A stretch of 64,000 bases of DNA from Ignavibacteria bacterium (GCA_028714695.1 JAQTLX010000006.1:1-64000), one strand, 5' to 3'; positions 43,303 through 53,876 are shown, counted from the first letter of the stretch. Made by a program: numbers and translations. Notes: generated by a model from the letters alone, not told the origin.

Positions 43303-46140
43303 TTAGAATTTAACCGTTATGCCCAATTTAATCTGCCTTGGAGTCAGATACCTGGCAGGATTTGTCGGAAATGGTGAAATTGGATACTGTAAATCGGGAT
43401 AACGCGGATCATTCCAACTGTTAGGCGTCGGATCGCCGTATTCATATGCTTTTCCGGTAATAGGATTAATAATAGCCGCATTTTTATTATTCAGCAAATT
43501 CTTCACGGATATGTTGAGCACAAAATCAACATTATAGAATGTGAAATATTTATCCAGATCCATGTCAATGTAGAACCAGTTTGCGCCGACATTTCCATAT
43601 GCATTATCATAATTCGGAGTATATTCAGGGCGTCCGTTTTCAAGATATCCGGTTAAAACTTGAGGTGTATATCTTTTGCCAGATTCGAAAAAAATTCTTG
43701 TTTTCAGATTAATATCATCGAGTATGTTTCTGCCGAAACCGAATAGTCCTTTACCTTTTTCGAGTTTGAAGAATAAATTAGCAGAAGCGACAAAAGGTCT
43801 GTCCCATGCAAGATAATTTTCCGAAATTGTTTCTGTCGCACCTGTAGTGGCAATAAGATATCCCTGATCTGTCGATGAACTCTTGCCTGTTGCAACAGAG
43901 TAAGTGAAATTTAATGTTCCGTTGAACCAGCCGCCGATTCTCTTTTTGTATTCAAGTTCGATACCTCTGGTTCTGGCATAGTCCTGATTAAAATAACTTA
44001 TGAATGATTTGCCGATATATCTACCGCTGTTTATAATTATGTTTCTTGTTGCTACATAGTCATATATATTTTTATAGTATGCCGTAATCGTCAAGACGTC
44101 ATCATTTGTAAACTGATTTCTGATACCCAGTTCATAAGAAACGGTAGTTTCCGGATTCAAATCGGGATTACCGAATTTCTGGAAAGTCGATTGCGCAGAC
44201 TGCGGATTTAACTTTGCATATACGAACTGTGGGTTCGGTCGTTTTGAAAACTGACCATATGAGAAAAATAATGTCTGGTTGTTTGTTATAGGATGCGATA
44301 TACCAATTCTGGGTGAAAGTCTTCCTTTCCATTTTCTGCCGAACAAATTATAAGTATCTGCTTCATATTTCGCCCTTAACTCATCCGGGATAGTAACAAC
44401 GGCAGGATTTTTTACCGCGTCATCTACGAATTTTCCCGGGAACCAATAATCGAATCTCAATCCGTAATTCAGAATCATTCCTTTATATTGCAGAGAGTGC
44501 TGTAAGTATGCAGCGCCGAATGCGGGATATACTTTATACACATCGTTATTCAATCCCATTGGTTTTATCCATGGCTGGTAAATATCGATTAACTGCATTT
44601 CCTGAAAACTTGTTTCAATACCGGCTTTTAATTTACTCTTGGGAGTAAAATCATTTGTATAACTTGCCTTCGCTGAATATTCAAGAACGTAATGGTCATG
44701 CCATGTATATGGATTGCCGACGTCATAGAAACCATTACCCGGAATAATTCCCTGATGAGTGGAATCAATATAATAATACTGGAACGGGGGTTTGACAATG
44801 TCAAGAGGTTCTTTGTATTTGTCCCAGTTAGTTCCGTTAGCATCCACTCTTAGTGTTGTATAAAACCTGCTGAGTTTTATATCATAATAAGATTTCGGAG
44901 TCACGGTATGAGTCCACGTAAGAGTATGAATCATTGACTGCGAAGTATATGTACTGGCATTATCAAGAATATCCTGGAAATTATACTGATAGCCCGGAGA
45001 AGGTTCGACATATTCAAGATTATTCTGCAAAGAAGTAGAACTCTGATTTATCGAGACCGACTGGTTATAGGTATATGACAATTTCATCTGAGGAGTAAAC
45101 TTCCATGTAATTTTTCCAAGCCAGTACCAGTTGTTATCCTGGCGCGGGGCAAAACGTGTTCCACCGAAAGTTGACGAATAAAGTTGATTTGCTTTGCCTG
45201 CATTATTAGTATATGTTCCGTCCGATTTAAGTCTGTTAACATAGAAACCATCCGTCAATCCCATAAAGAAATTGCCAAAAAAAGTAATCTCGCCGGGAGA
45301 TTTAATTTTCAGTAATTTGAATAAATATTTCGATATAGGTTCGGGACCGCCGAGGTTGAATTCAAGTAAATCGGAATTGAAACTTGTTCCGTCATTTTTA
45401 TTCAAACCAATGTTATCGCGCGAATAATTCAGGTAAAAATTATACATGCTCCATTTACCTTCTTTAGTTCGTGCATTGATAACACCGCTTGTTGCCTGAC
45501 CGAATTCGGCATTGTAGCCCCCTGTTATTACTTCAACTTCTTCGAGAGAATTTGCGGATAATTGAATGCCGAAACCTGTTCCCGACAACGGGTCCTGAAC
45601 AGAAACGCCGTCAAGCAATAATGAGTTTTCATAACTTCTGCCGCCCCTAATATAAATTTCATTATTCTCCTGCACGATACCCGCCTGCTGCGTAACAATG
45701 TCCTTTATATCATTAACAATTGTCTTTGACAAATCTTCGCTTGATAATATATGCGAACTCGATGTCTGCTCTATATCGAGAAGAGGTCTGTCTCCTATTA
45801 CAACGATTTCCTGATCAACGGTAAAGGAAGTAAACATTAAACGAATATTCATTTCCTTCTTTTCGCCTTCATTAACCTTTACATTTGTATACTCGACAGT
45901 TTTGAAACCGATATAATCAACCTGTACTGTATAGGAGCCTCCGGGAATATTATCAATGCTGAATTTACCATCGGGATCAGTGACAGCGCCTAAATAGGAG
46001 CCTTTGATTTTGATTGTAGCGCCTTCAAGAACTGCACCCGCAGAATCTCTTACCGTTCCAAACAAAGTACCTGTTGGAGTTTGCGCAAATATTACGCTCG
46101 CTGAAATTAGCATCAGCAAGATTAGTAAAATTTTTCTCAT
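43303..46140 (-). CDS. TonB-dependent receptor with CarboxypepD_reg-like domain
   Basis: The 945-residue protein has a signal peptide (1-19), a carboxypeptidase-regulatory-like beta domain (about 22-105, GTVRDSAGAVLEGATIKI), a plug domain (about 130-225, YIRGGRSYENSLLLDGV) and a 22-strand-type barrel ending in KLGITVKF. There is no SusD gene next to it, so it is not a classical Sus pair. The ligand is unknown. It is the only TonB receptor in the window and is central to the surface block. Confidence 0.93.
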   Translation of the reverse strand: MRKILLILLMLISASVIFAQTPTGTLFGTVRDSAGAVLEGATIKIKGSYLGAVTDPDGKFSIDNIPGGSYTVQVDYIGFKTVEYTNVKVNEGEKKEMNIRLMFTSFTVDQEIVVIGDRPLLDIEQTSSSHILSSEDLSKTIVNDIKDIVTQQAGIVQENNEIYIRGGRSYENSLLLDGVSVQDPLSGTGFGIQLSANSLEEVEVITGGYNAEFGQATSGVINARTKEGKWSMYNFYLNYSRDNIGLNKNDGTSFNSDLLEFNLGGPEPISKYLFKLLKIKSPGEITFFGNFFMGLTDGFYVNRLKSDGTYTNNAGKANQLYSSTFGGTRFAPRQDNNWYWLGKITWKFTPQMKLSYTYNQSVSINQSSTSLQNNLEYVEPSPGYQYNFQDILDNASTYTSQSMIHTLTWTHTVTPKSYYDIKLSRFYTTLRVDANGTNWDKYKEPLDIVKPPFQYYYIDSTHQGIIPGNGFYDVGNPYTWHDHYVLEYSAKASYTNDFTPKSKLKAGIETSFQEMQLIDIYQPWIKPMGLNNDVYKVYPAFGAAYLQHSLQYKGMILNYGLRFDYWFPGKFVDDAVKNPAVVTIPDELRAKYEADTYNLFGRKWKGRLSPRIGISHPITNNQTLFFSYGQFSKRPNPQFVYAKLNPQSAQSTFQKFGNPDLNPETTVSYELGIRNQFTNDDVLTITAYYKNIYDYVATRNIIINSGRYIGKSFISYFNQDYARTRGIELEYKKRIGGWFNGTLNFTYSVATGKSSSTDQGYLIATTGATETISENYLAWDRPFVASANLFFKLEKGKGLFGFGRNILDDINLKTRIFFESGKRYTPQVLTGYLENGRPEYTPNYDNAYGNVGANWFYIDMDLDKYFTFYNVDFVLNISVKNLLNNKNAAIINPITGKAYEYGDPTPNSWNDPRYPDLQYPISPFPTNPARYLTPRQIKLGITVKF

Positions 46141-46177
46141 ATTACTATAATATTATAAACTTTTAATTTTCTTATTA

Positions 46178-47602
46178 TCAGAACAATCTTCTGTTTCTTC
46201 TTGCTTTGTCACCCGTTGTACCGTAACCGAAATCTGTTATAAGTGCCTGCCGCATAAATAACTTCGATGCATTCATGTCTCTATTCATAATGTATAAAGG
46301 AAACAGTAAAAATATAATATTTGGGTTATTAGTAGAATTTTTCACACCAATGGAGATTGTATCATTGGTACAACTTCCTCTTGGCAGTATTCTATAAATT
46401 GTTTTTGCTGACGGGAAAGAATAAAACCCTTTAGTTCCGGCAATGATAGCACTATTATCAATTAATAATCGTGGATAAGAATTATCCGGTACTAAGAATG
46501 TAGTATCGCTCCCCAGAATTAACGGAACGAAGCAAGTTGTTTTGATGCTATCAATTGGCGCAAAATTAAACAATGCCCCTTGAACGATAGAAATATTTGG
46601 GAATCCGGATGACCATAAAACCTTTCCGCCTGAGTTAATATAATACGGTAAAGAATTTTGTGCTAAGTTTAAGTTAGGATCATTAGAAGAATTACCACCG
46701 CCATTTCGGTTTCCCACCCACATCACAATACTATATAATTTCAGAGTTTCAACGAACATCGGATTAATAATTTTTGGTATCAAATTTCCATTATTCGATT
46801 TTATATCAAGAACATCGTAGTGTATCGTATCCATGACCTGACCGAAATAAGATTCTGCCGTTCCAAATTCACCCGCCGGCATATCCTTTATCAGAAGAAT
46901 TTTAGAAGTAACATTTCTAACGCGGAAAAATTTCGAACTGTCCTGAGGCATTCTAACAATATTGCTGAAAGCGTGGGCATTATCTTGCGCCTTCATATAG
47001 ACACAGGTGTTTCCCGCTACCAAGCCGCTATCCTTTGTAAGCGTCATAATATTCAAATTGCCCGGTAATGATTTGAAATGTAAGGTATCATTTATGGAAT
47101 ACCAATAGTTGGCAATTGTAGCATCACCATCAGGATCTGTTCCAATCCATTTCAAAGTGGCTACCGGGAAAATTGTATCAGGTAAAACTACTGAGGGATC
47201 AAAGACCATTGAAGGAGCGCTGTTGATAACAGGATACAAATTTGATGCAGGTGTAGGATCTATATTTCCTTTATCATCAACCGCTGCAACCCAAATTCTG
47301 AACAGACTGTCCTGTCCTGCTATTGAAAATGCAAACGTACTGTCATTTTGCGTAGTGTAAGACCAGTTTATCGAATCGAATGATATTTTGAAACCTACAA
47401 CGATACCTGCCGGACTGTCTCCCCACCAGGATATCTTTTTAACGGTCTTTCCCGGCGCTACTGTATCTCCCGGCATAGAGAAGACGGACAGATACGTATT
47501 TGGCGGTAAATTACTTTTAGGCGCTATAATCGGGTCGCTGCACGATGATATATAAATAAACCCTACTATAAATAAAAATAATGCAGTAAAATATTTAATC
47601 AT
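46178..47602 (-). CDS. Predicted surface lipoprotein, function unknown
   Basis: The 474-residue protein has a lipoprotein signal with lipobox SSC (Cys about residue 21, SSCSDPIIAPKS). A fibronectin III-like domain spans about 35-115 (ISFDSINWSYTTQNDS), with a related repeat at about 130-215 (KWIGTDPDGDATIANYWYSI). The C-terminal part (about 230-470) has alternating helices and strands (VLWSSGFPNISIVQGALF) and might be an amidotransferase-like fold, but I cannot assign it. It lies 37 bp upstream of the TonB receptor gene on the same strand. Confidence 0.7.
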   Translation of the reverse strand: MIKYFTALFLFIVGFIYISSCSDPIIAPKSNLPPNTYLSVFSMPGDTVAPGKTVKKISWWGDSPAGIVVGFKISFDSINWSYTTQNDSTFAFSIAGQDSLFRIWVAAVDDKGNIDPTPASNLYPVINSAPSMVFDPSVVLPDTIFPVATLKWIGTDPDGDATIANYWYSINDTLHFKSLPGNLNIMTLTKDSGLVAGNTCVYMKAQDNAHAFSNIVRMPQDSSKFFRVRNVTSKILLIKDMPAGEFGTAESYFGQVMDTIHYDVLDIKSNNGNLIPKIINPMFVETLKLYSIVMWVGNRNGGGNSSNDPNLNLAQNSLPYYINSGGKVLWSSGFPNISIVQGALFNFAPIDSIKTTCFVPLILGSDTTFLVPDNSYPRLLIDNSAIIAGTKGFYSFPSAKTIYRILPRGSCTNDTISIGVKNSTNNPNIIFLLFPLYIMNRDMNASKLFMRQALITDFGYGTTGDKARRNRRLF

Positions 47603-47672
47603 TTTTTATATGATGTAATTTCTTCTAAAATCAATACTTTTTGTTATTCCGGATAAATATAAACAGAAACTA

Positions 47673-47707
47673 AATCCCGTAACAAGGAAATACCTTGTTA
47701 CGGGATT
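47673..47707 (-). terminator. Strong inverted repeat, likely terminator
   Basis: A perfect 15-bp stem, AATCCCGTAACAAGG / CCTTGTTACGGGATT, with a 5-base loop. On the minus strand it is followed by TTAGTTTCTGTTTATAT, moderately T-rich. It starts 6 bp after the stop of the T9SS gene at 47714 and would end that transcript before the next lipoprotein gene. Confidence 0.65.
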
Positions 47708-47713
47708 ATAAAA

Positions 47714-49999
47714 TTATTTTACCAACAACATTTTCTTAGTATCTGTGAATCTGGTTCCTGTTCTGCTGTCGGCTGTCATTCTTACGAAATAGACACCGCT
47801 GGCTAAATCTGCTCCGTTAAAATCAATCATAAACACACCTTCGTTCATATTATCATTCACCAATTGTCTGACTTCTCTTCCCAATAAATCATATACTTTT
47901 ATTGTTACTAGAGAATTTACCGGAATCGAGAAATTAATTCTTGTAACCGGGTTAAACGGATTTGGATAGTTCTGGCTAAGTTTAAATGAAGTACTTACTT
48001 CACCTGCAATATTCCTGATACCGACAGGAATAACTGTCCCGAAATCGCTGTTGCTTCTCGGGCAGATTTTATAATTCGAATATGCATAATATAAGACTCC
48101 TTGTACAAATGAAATCGAGTCGCCTGTATGAAGCAGTGTTTTTCCTGATGTGACACCGTCCCATTTATTGGTAAATGTATGACTGGCTCCCGGAAGCATT
48201 ACTCTTGATTCAACATTAGAATTATCAAGGAATAAAAATTCACCGAAATTCCTTCTGAATGTTGTATCTATCAACGGCTGGATTGTTGTACAAGCAGTAC
48301 CTCTGCTTGCATTAATACACGATATTCTTAATGGAGTATTTATTCTAACAAGAACACTTTCCCATTTTTTAATTGATAAATCACCGCCTGCTTTATTATT
48401 TGCAAGTACTGAAGCCGTTAGATTTTCAGGTGCGGGCAGCGGATTATTTTGAGAAAGTATCTGTACATCCGAAGGTGACGAAGTTAGAATCTGGTTATAA
48501 CCGAAACTGTAAGTAACTGTACCTCTAATTCTTACTTTCTGACCTTTACGTAACTGGTCTGTAGGAGGTCCTGCAACCCAAATACCGCTGAATGGACCGG
48601 TTCCGTTTTGTATTACAACTCTTGCCGGAGCAGTTACCGCACCGCCCGGACATGAACCGCACGTATAACTTCTGAAATCCAAAGTATCAGCAGTAACAAT
48701 TCCTTCTATACCTCTTACTATTGCATTTTCATAACCTGAATGACCGCCGTTGTTCACACAATACTGGACATCCTGAACAGTCAAAGAATCGCTGGATTTT
48801 ACAACGTAGAACAATTTTGATATTGAAGTATCCGCGGGCAATAATCTTGTAAGACCTGCCTGATTGGATGCTGCATAATAATATTCAACTAAATCGTTTA
48901 ATTGTCTTTGCGGAAGTTTTGTAGAAAAAATATTTCCTGCAACGAGCGGCATTGTTTTGCTTGCAAAAGCACCGCCGTTAATCCTATAAAATACATTAAC
49001 GCCTGTTATAGATGTTGTGCTCTGAACAGTTACGGTTACCTGCACACTGTCAGAAGGTGTCGGAACACCCGGAGATTTACTGGGACTTGATAGTTGAGGA
49101 GGTACTCCGCCTAAACTTAAATCGTTTGGATAAATCGGCACAAGCACATAAGGCAATTGATTTCCTAACACTCCTTCATTATTGCTATTTATTATAACAC
49201 CTCTGACATAATTTACAATTGTTCCTTGAGCCGGCACTGTCCACGGTCTTAAAGTATCTGCAGGAGGAGATGGTGCTGTTGAAAAGAAATTGGAGTAATC
49301 TCTGATATATAATCTGTTTCCGTTTGCGTCCACTACGCTGAACGGCTGTCTGTTAACCAACCCGGTACCTACAGTTACGTTTCTAATTTCTACATACATT
49401 CCTTCGTATTTTTCACCGCCTACATAATTAATCTGACCGCCGGCATTAGGATAATCACCGATTGCGAAATCCGTAATATTTACCAATTTCGGTGTTGGTC
49501 TGGCTGCGAGTCCTGAATTGATTGTGATATACGATGTAGTATCAAGAGCAATTTGAGTTACATATCCCGATTTACTTCTGTCAAGACCGTTAACTGATGT
49601 TGACCAGAATTCCTGAACAATACCTTTAACGGTAATAATACTACCTGTATCGACATATTGAATATGTGTATCAGTGAACCTTGTAGCCTGTCTGATTACA
49701 ATACCACCATAGACACTATTTGAAGTATCCTGAGCATAACAGGTCCAACTGTTGGTTCCTCTTAAAAGTGTATGAGTTACACCACCGATAGTAACCTGAG
49801 GCGGCGCTACTACTCTGCACGTAAACTGAACGGAATCACCTACCATAGGCGACCAATCTTTTCCAACTGTAAGAGAATCGTTGGATACAGTTTCGATCTG
49901 CATAAGGCTGACATTCATCCATGTCATGATATTTGCAACAACCGTATAAGATAACAATGCAAACACCGCTACAAATGCTAAATATTTAAATTTCTTCAT
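47714..49999 (-). CDS. T9SS-exported multi-OB-fold protein
   Basis: The 761-residue protein has a signal-anchor-like N-terminus (about 5-25) and at least two OB-fold-like regions of the kind seen with extracellular nucleases: near 105-300 (GSIITVKGIVQEFWST) and near 430-530 (IVRGIEGIVTADTL, KGQKVRIRGTVTYSFG). A loop-rich domain near 310-400 with an Fn-like FYRINGG element follows the first. It ends in a T9SS sorting domain (NYPNPFNPVTRINFS, KKMLLVK). There is no catalytic motif I can recognise. It would be secreted or surface-bound through the T9SS and may bind DNA or polysaccharide. Confidence 0.75.
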   Translation of the reverse strand: MKKFKYLAFVAVFALLSYTVVANIMTWMNVSLMQIETVSNDSLTVGKDWSPMVGDSVQFTCRVVAPPQVTIGGVTHTLLRGTNSWTCYAQDTSNSVYGGIVIRQATRFTDTHIQYVDTGSIITVKGIVQEFWSTSVNGLDRSKSGYVTQIALDTTSYITINSGLAARPTPKLVNITDFAIGDYPNAGGQINYVGGEKYEGMYVEIRNVTVGTGLVNRQPFSVVDANGNRLYIRDYSNFFSTAPSPPADTLRPWTVPAQGTIVNYVRGVIINSNNEGVLGNQLPYVLVPIYPNDLSLGGVPPQLSSPSKSPGVPTPSDSVQVTVTVQSTTSITGVNVFYRINGGAFASKTMPLVAGNIFSTKLPQRQLNDLVEYYYAASNQAGLTRLLPADTSISKLFYVVKSSDSLTVQDVQYCVNNGGHSGYENAIVRGIEGIVTADTLDFRSYTCGSCPGGAVTAPARVVIQNGTGPFSGIWVAGPPTDQLRKGQKVRIRGTVTYSFGYNQILTSSPSDVQILSQNNPLPAPENLTASVLANNKAGGDLSIKKWESVLVRINTPLRISCINASRGTACTTIQPLIDTTFRRNFGEFLFLDNSNVESRVMLPGASHTFTNKWDGVTSGKTLLHTGDSISFVQGVLYYAYSNYKICPRSNSDFGTVIPVGIRNIAGEVSTSFKLSQNYPNPFNPVTRINFSIPVNSLVTIKVYDLLGREVRQLVNDNMNEGVFMIDFNGADLASGVYFVRMTADSRTGTRFTDTKKMLLVK

Positions 50000-50037
50000 A
50001 AAATAAAAATTTTATTTTTTGATTATAGTTTATTGAA

Positions 50038-52089
50038 TTATTTTACAATTAAGAATTTTCCTTTTTTAATATCGCCTGAAGCAGCGTCTTTCACAGTAAA
50101 GTAATACAGTCCTGTAGCAACAGCCTGATTATCTTTTGTTATTAAGTCCCATGCATGCTCACCGCCTGCAAATTTCTGTGTCCCGTCAGAGTAAGTACCG
50201 AACCATTTAATATCATTACCATTATATGTTGCCGCGTCGTGATGCATTTTGATGACAAGGTCACCCGATAATGTCCATATCGAAATATCGCATACAGACG
50301 GAAGATTAAAGAAGTAAATTTTTCTTAAGACTTCTTTCTGAACACCCGTTCCGTCCCATACGGCGCTGCCATAATAAGGATTGGGGTAGACACCTACATC
50401 AACGTTTGAATTATCCTTTGCAGTTGTTCCGACAATTACTCTTTTGATATTCGCGAGTTCGCTGCTTTCAAGAGATTCAAGACCCTGTGACGGATCACCT
50501 TTATCATAAGCAGTCAGCGAATAAATATACTGGAATCCGTTTAATTGATTCGGAAATTCAAACCTGTACCAGTATTTATTTGTATCGCCCGGAAACATTT
50601 TGGGTTCGGTGTCGCTGTATTTAATAAACCTGAAGCCTGTATTGTTTGAATAAGCATTACAGCATGAATCAAAGTCGCCCACTAATTTCAATGCGGTCAT
50701 TAAATCGAGGTTAGAGGTCAAATCTGCACCTGCATTTGTTCTGTAAATTCTGTAACCTTCAAAATCCTTTTTCCCTGAAATAGGGTCAACGGAATTTTCG
50801 GCATTATTTGACCACCACAATGTAACTTTATGTTCTTCAATCTGTGTTTTTGTAATAGGTATATCCGGAGGCGAAGGAAGTTTATATCCGTTATCATAAG
50901 AGCGCTGAGCCCAGCCTGCATTTTTATATAAATTTTGTCTCTGAAATTCGGTATCGTTTTTCGCCGGGTCCGTTCCGTTTTTCTTTGCGCAGACAACTGT
51001 AAACACAGCATTCAGTGTGTCCTGCTGATATCTTAACGAATAGAAAGAGCCGTTTGTATTCTTATATGGTCCGTAAGAAATTAAAGATACTCTGTTGGAA
51101 GGCGTCAGTCTCAGATAATTAATTCTGTTTGTATCAATTACAGTTCCCGGAGCAAGATACCCCTGCAACTTGCTGTATTTTTGTCCGTCATCAACCGGCA
51201 TAAAATAAATAGGATCAGTTCCCTTATAATTCCAGATAGTAAAATGAGATTTCAGAGGATCGACATTAGATCTGGGTGAAGCACCAAGAAGTTTTACGCC
51301 GACATAATTATCTGTAAAGCCGGGATCGCCGTTATTGTCATATGTATATTCCATTCTTAAAGAGTCAACATAACCTGTACAGCCTTTGGAGAAAAATGAA
51401 GTACCCGGATTACAGCCGTTTGTTATATTAAGATTTCTTACAACACAGTCTTTCCACAATCCGACATAAATACTATCTATGGGAGAAGTATCGCCATTGT
51501 ATCCGATATTCACAATCTTATAATTAAGAATCACAAAAGAATTCGCGAAATTCAGATTGTATGTATAAGATTCCAGAAGCACTTTTATACCCATCGGAAA
51601 GTGGTTTGTCATTCCCGCAGTATTTGTATCCAGGAACTCGCATATAAAATCCTGATGGGAAACAGCTTTCGGGTCATAATAAGGAGATGTAATCAGGGAT
51701 GATCTTTCCGTAATAACAGAACCCGGATTGTTTGTAAATTCAAATCCTTCGACTTTGTTAGGATTCGAAACATCGACAGCCCCTGTCGTCACTTTAATCT
51801 GACCGTCTTTTACACCGCCGACCCAGAGACCTCCAAGCCAGAGATTTTCAATTCCCGAACCTGCAGGATACATACAAGAAGGTTGAGTACCGCAATACCC
51901 TTTACCGATCGTACCATAGTTCGTAACTGTTAACTGAATGTTACCAACGGTTGTATACTTATTATTGATATCATCCTGTATATCATTAGGCTTTGTTTGA
52001 AGATTATTAAGACTCAAAAAGGTCAAAAGACCCATGGTAAAGAAAAATAAAAAGGCGATAACTATCCTTCTTATGCTTGAAATAGGCAT
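50038..52089 (-). CDS. Large exported protein with T9SS-like C-terminus
   Basis: The 683-residue protein begins with a hydrophobic segment (about 8-27) that can act as a signal peptide. The long beta-rich body contains conserved-looking aromatic and cysteine clusters (GKGYCGTQPSCMYPAGSG, IENLWLGGLWVGGVKDG). The C-terminal 100 residues resemble a T9SS sorting domain (NPYYGSAVWDG, then ATGLYYFTVKD, ending KKGKFLIVK). The NYPNPFNP form is absent, so the export route is less certain. I do not recognise a function. It is the first gene of the surface block, 38 bp before the multi-OB-fold gene. Confidence 0.65.
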   Translation of the reverse strand: MPISSIRRIVIAFLFFFTMGLLTFLSLNNLQTKPNDIQDDINNKYTTVGNIQLTVTNYGTIGKGYCGTQPSCMYPAGSGIENLWLGGLWVGGVKDGQIKVTTGAVDVSNPNKVEGFEFTNNPGSVITERSSLITSPYYDPKAVSHQDFICEFLDTNTAGMTNHFPMGIKVLLESYTYNLNFANSFVILNYKIVNIGYNGDTSPIDSIYVGLWKDCVVRNLNITNGCNPGTSFFSKGCTGYVDSLRMEYTYDNNGDPGFTDNYVGVKLLGASPRSNVDPLKSHFTIWNYKGTDPIYFMPVDDGQKYSKLQGYLAPGTVIDTNRINYLRLTPSNRVSLISYGPYKNTNGSFYSLRYQQDTLNAVFTVVCAKKNGTDPAKNDTEFQRQNLYKNAGWAQRSYDNGYKLPSPPDIPITKTQIEEHKVTLWWSNNAENSVDPISGKKDFEGYRIYRTNAGADLTSNLDLMTALKLVGDFDSCCNAYSNNTGFRFIKYSDTEPKMFPGDTNKYWYRFEFPNQLNGFQYIYSLTAYDKGDPSQGLESLESSELANIKRVIVGTTAKDNSNVDVGVYPNPYYGSAVWDGTGVQKEVLRKIYFFNLPSVCDISIWTLSGDLVIKMHHDAATYNGNDIKWFGTYSDGTQKFAGGEHAWDLITKDNQAVATGLYYFTVKDAASGDIKKGKFLIVK

Positions 52090-52531
52090 AATTAATGTTG
52101 TATTAAATTTTCTATTTTGTGTTTTGGTTTAAGGAAATTACGTGAAAAAATCATAAAAATCTATTTAGTTTTTCGTATTTAGTGTAAAGAAACGGTTAAT
52201 TCTCTAAATCCTAATAATTCAATTATATTGGTAAGCAATTTAAGAATGGTATTCTTCAGGGCACTTTGACGTAACTGTTCTACCGGTGTACTTTGATTTA
52301 TTGAATACATGTCTAAATTATTCAAAAACACTGAAACAACGAAATACGGCATCATACATTTTACATTAAATGTCACATATAAAGAAATATCCGGGATAAA
52401 AAATCTAAGTATTGACCTAAAACAAATATATTTCAAATAACATCTTGAAATATTTTCTGTATAATTTATTTTGGTACAATTCTTAAATTTTTTATTGTTT
52501 ATATTTGCATAATAAATAAGATAATATCAAT
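52090..52531. other. Divergent intergenic region, no supported gene
   Basis: This 442-bp AT-rich stretch separates the surface block (-) from ftsX (+). One 85-codon minus-strand ORF (52179-52436) begins with TTG and lacks any ribosome binding site or family feature; I do not accept it. It presumably holds the promoters for both directions, but I cannot place convincing -35/-10 boxes. Confidence 0.5.
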
Positions 52532-53404
52532 TTGAAAATTATTTATCTTTTCAGGGAAGCATTAAGAGGATTTTCTTCGGCAAAATTATCTACTGCCGCA
52601 TCTATTATTACAATCATGCTGTCGCTTGTATTAATGGCTGTATATTTTCTGTTCACATTAAATTCAGGCAAACTGATAAAGAACCTGAAGGATAAAGTTG
52701 AAATAGAAGCATTTCTGAGCGAGGGTATAAAGACAGAAGAACTGAACACATTAAAAGACAAGATACGTTCAATAGGCGGTGTAAAAAGCATAATGTATGT
52801 TTCCAAAGAGGAGGCGGCAAAAATATTCGAATCCGAATTCGGCAAGGGCATGCTTGAAATATACGATTACAACCCACTTCCTGCATCATTAAAGATAAAC
52901 CTTTACGATGAATACAAGACACTCGATAGGGTCAGTAAAATAAAATCCCAGATTGCAGCAAGTCCCTTTGTATCGGATGTACAATTTCCTGCGAAGAATC
53001 TCGAACTAATAGAAAACAAAGCATCAGGATTTCTTGTTATAAACCTTGTGATAATGATTATTATTACAATATCATCGATTTTTCTTGTATCCAATACGAT
53101 AAGACTAATAATAAATTCGAGGAGCAGAATCATAGGTACGTTTAAATTGCTTGGTGCGACGCGGAGTTTTATTATGATTCCATTTTTAATTGAAGGGTTC
53201 ATTCAGGGTCTTATCGGTAGCGTGACTGCCGTTGCAGTTCTTTATATGTTCTTCAGATTTTTCACTTCTAAATTTGAGAACAGTGACTTTAAAATTGAAT
53301 TACTGGGAACAGACATTGTACTTTATATAATTACAATAGGTGTGTTTCTCGGAATTGCAGGTAGTTATTTTTCGGTAAAAAAGTATTTAAAATTTCAATC
53401 ATAA
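52532..53404 (+). CDS. ftsX: FtsX-like cell division permease
   Basis: FtsX is the membrane part of the FtsEX complex that controls peptidoglycan hydrolases at division. The 290-residue protein has one N-terminal helix (about 20-42), an extracytoplasmic domain (about 45-165, VEIEAFLSEGIKTEELNTL), and three C-terminal helices with the LLGATRSFIMIPFLIEG element. The start appears to be TTG at 52532 since REALRGFSSAKLSTAA needs it. FtsE is not adjacent. An EnvC-like target is encoded at 11.7 kb. Confidence 0.9.
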   Translation: MKIIYLFREALRGFSSAKLSTAASIITIMLSLVLMAVYFLFTLNSGKLIKNLKDKVEIEAFLSEGIKTEELNTLKDKIRSIGGVKSIMYVSKEEAAKIFESEFGKGMLEIYDYNPLPASLKINLYDEYKTLDRVSKIKSQIAASPFVSDVQFPAKNLELIENKASGFLVINLVIMIIITISSIFLVSNTIRLIINSRSRIIGTFKLLGATRSFIMIPFLIEGFIQGLIGSVTAVAVLYMFFRFFTSKFENSDFKIELLGTDIVLYIITIGVFLGIAGSYFSVKKYLKFQS

Positions 53405-53411
53405 AATTTTT

Positions 53412-53864
53412 ATGTTAAAAGCAGGAGACAAAGCGCCTGAGTTCAAGGTGGAATCCGATAACGGCGAGACCTTATCTTTGAAGGAATTAAAAGGAATGAA
53501 AGTACTTTTGTATTTTTATCCCAAGGACAATACATCAGGCTGTACAAAGGAAGCATGTGATTTCAGGGACAGTATAAAGTCGTTTCAGAAAAAGAATACG
53601 CTGGTTATTGGAGTAAGCAAGGACAGCGTAGCATCGCATCTGAAATTCAGAGAAAAATACGAAATACCTTTCATACTCCTGTCGGATGAAAACGCCAAGA
53701 TGCTTGAGGCATACGGCGTATGGAAAGAAAAAAGCATGTACGGCAGAAAGTATATGGGAATTGAACGGACTACGTTCCTTATAAATGAAAAAGGAAAAAT
53801 TGAAAAGGTCTGGAACAAAGTAAAGGTTCCAGGCCATGTTGAAGAAATATTGAAAAACTTATAA
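53412..53864 (+). CDS. bcp: Thiol peroxidase of the BCP/PrxQ family
   Basis: The 150-residue peroxiredoxin reduces hydroperoxides with thioredoxin. It has C44 (peroxidatic) and C49 (resolving) in DNTSGCTKEACDFRD, the PrxQ spacing of four residues between the cysteines, and the family pattern KAGDKAPEFKVESDNGE at the start. The C-terminal half has YGRKYMGIERTTFLI. It starts 7 bp after ftsX. Confidence 0.96.
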   Translation: MLKAGDKAPEFKVESDNGETLSLKELKGMKVLLYFYPKDNTSGCTKEACDFRDSIKSFQKKNTLVIGVSKDSVASHLKFREKYEIPFILLSDENAKMLEAYGVWKEKSMYGRKYMGIERTTFLINEKGKIEKVWNKVKVPGHVEEILKNL

Positions 53865-53876
53865 TAGTCAATTGTT

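Noticed and set aside
52179-52436. 85-codon ORF between the surface block and ftsX
   Set aside because: TTG start, no ribosome binding site, unusual composition and no recognisable feature.
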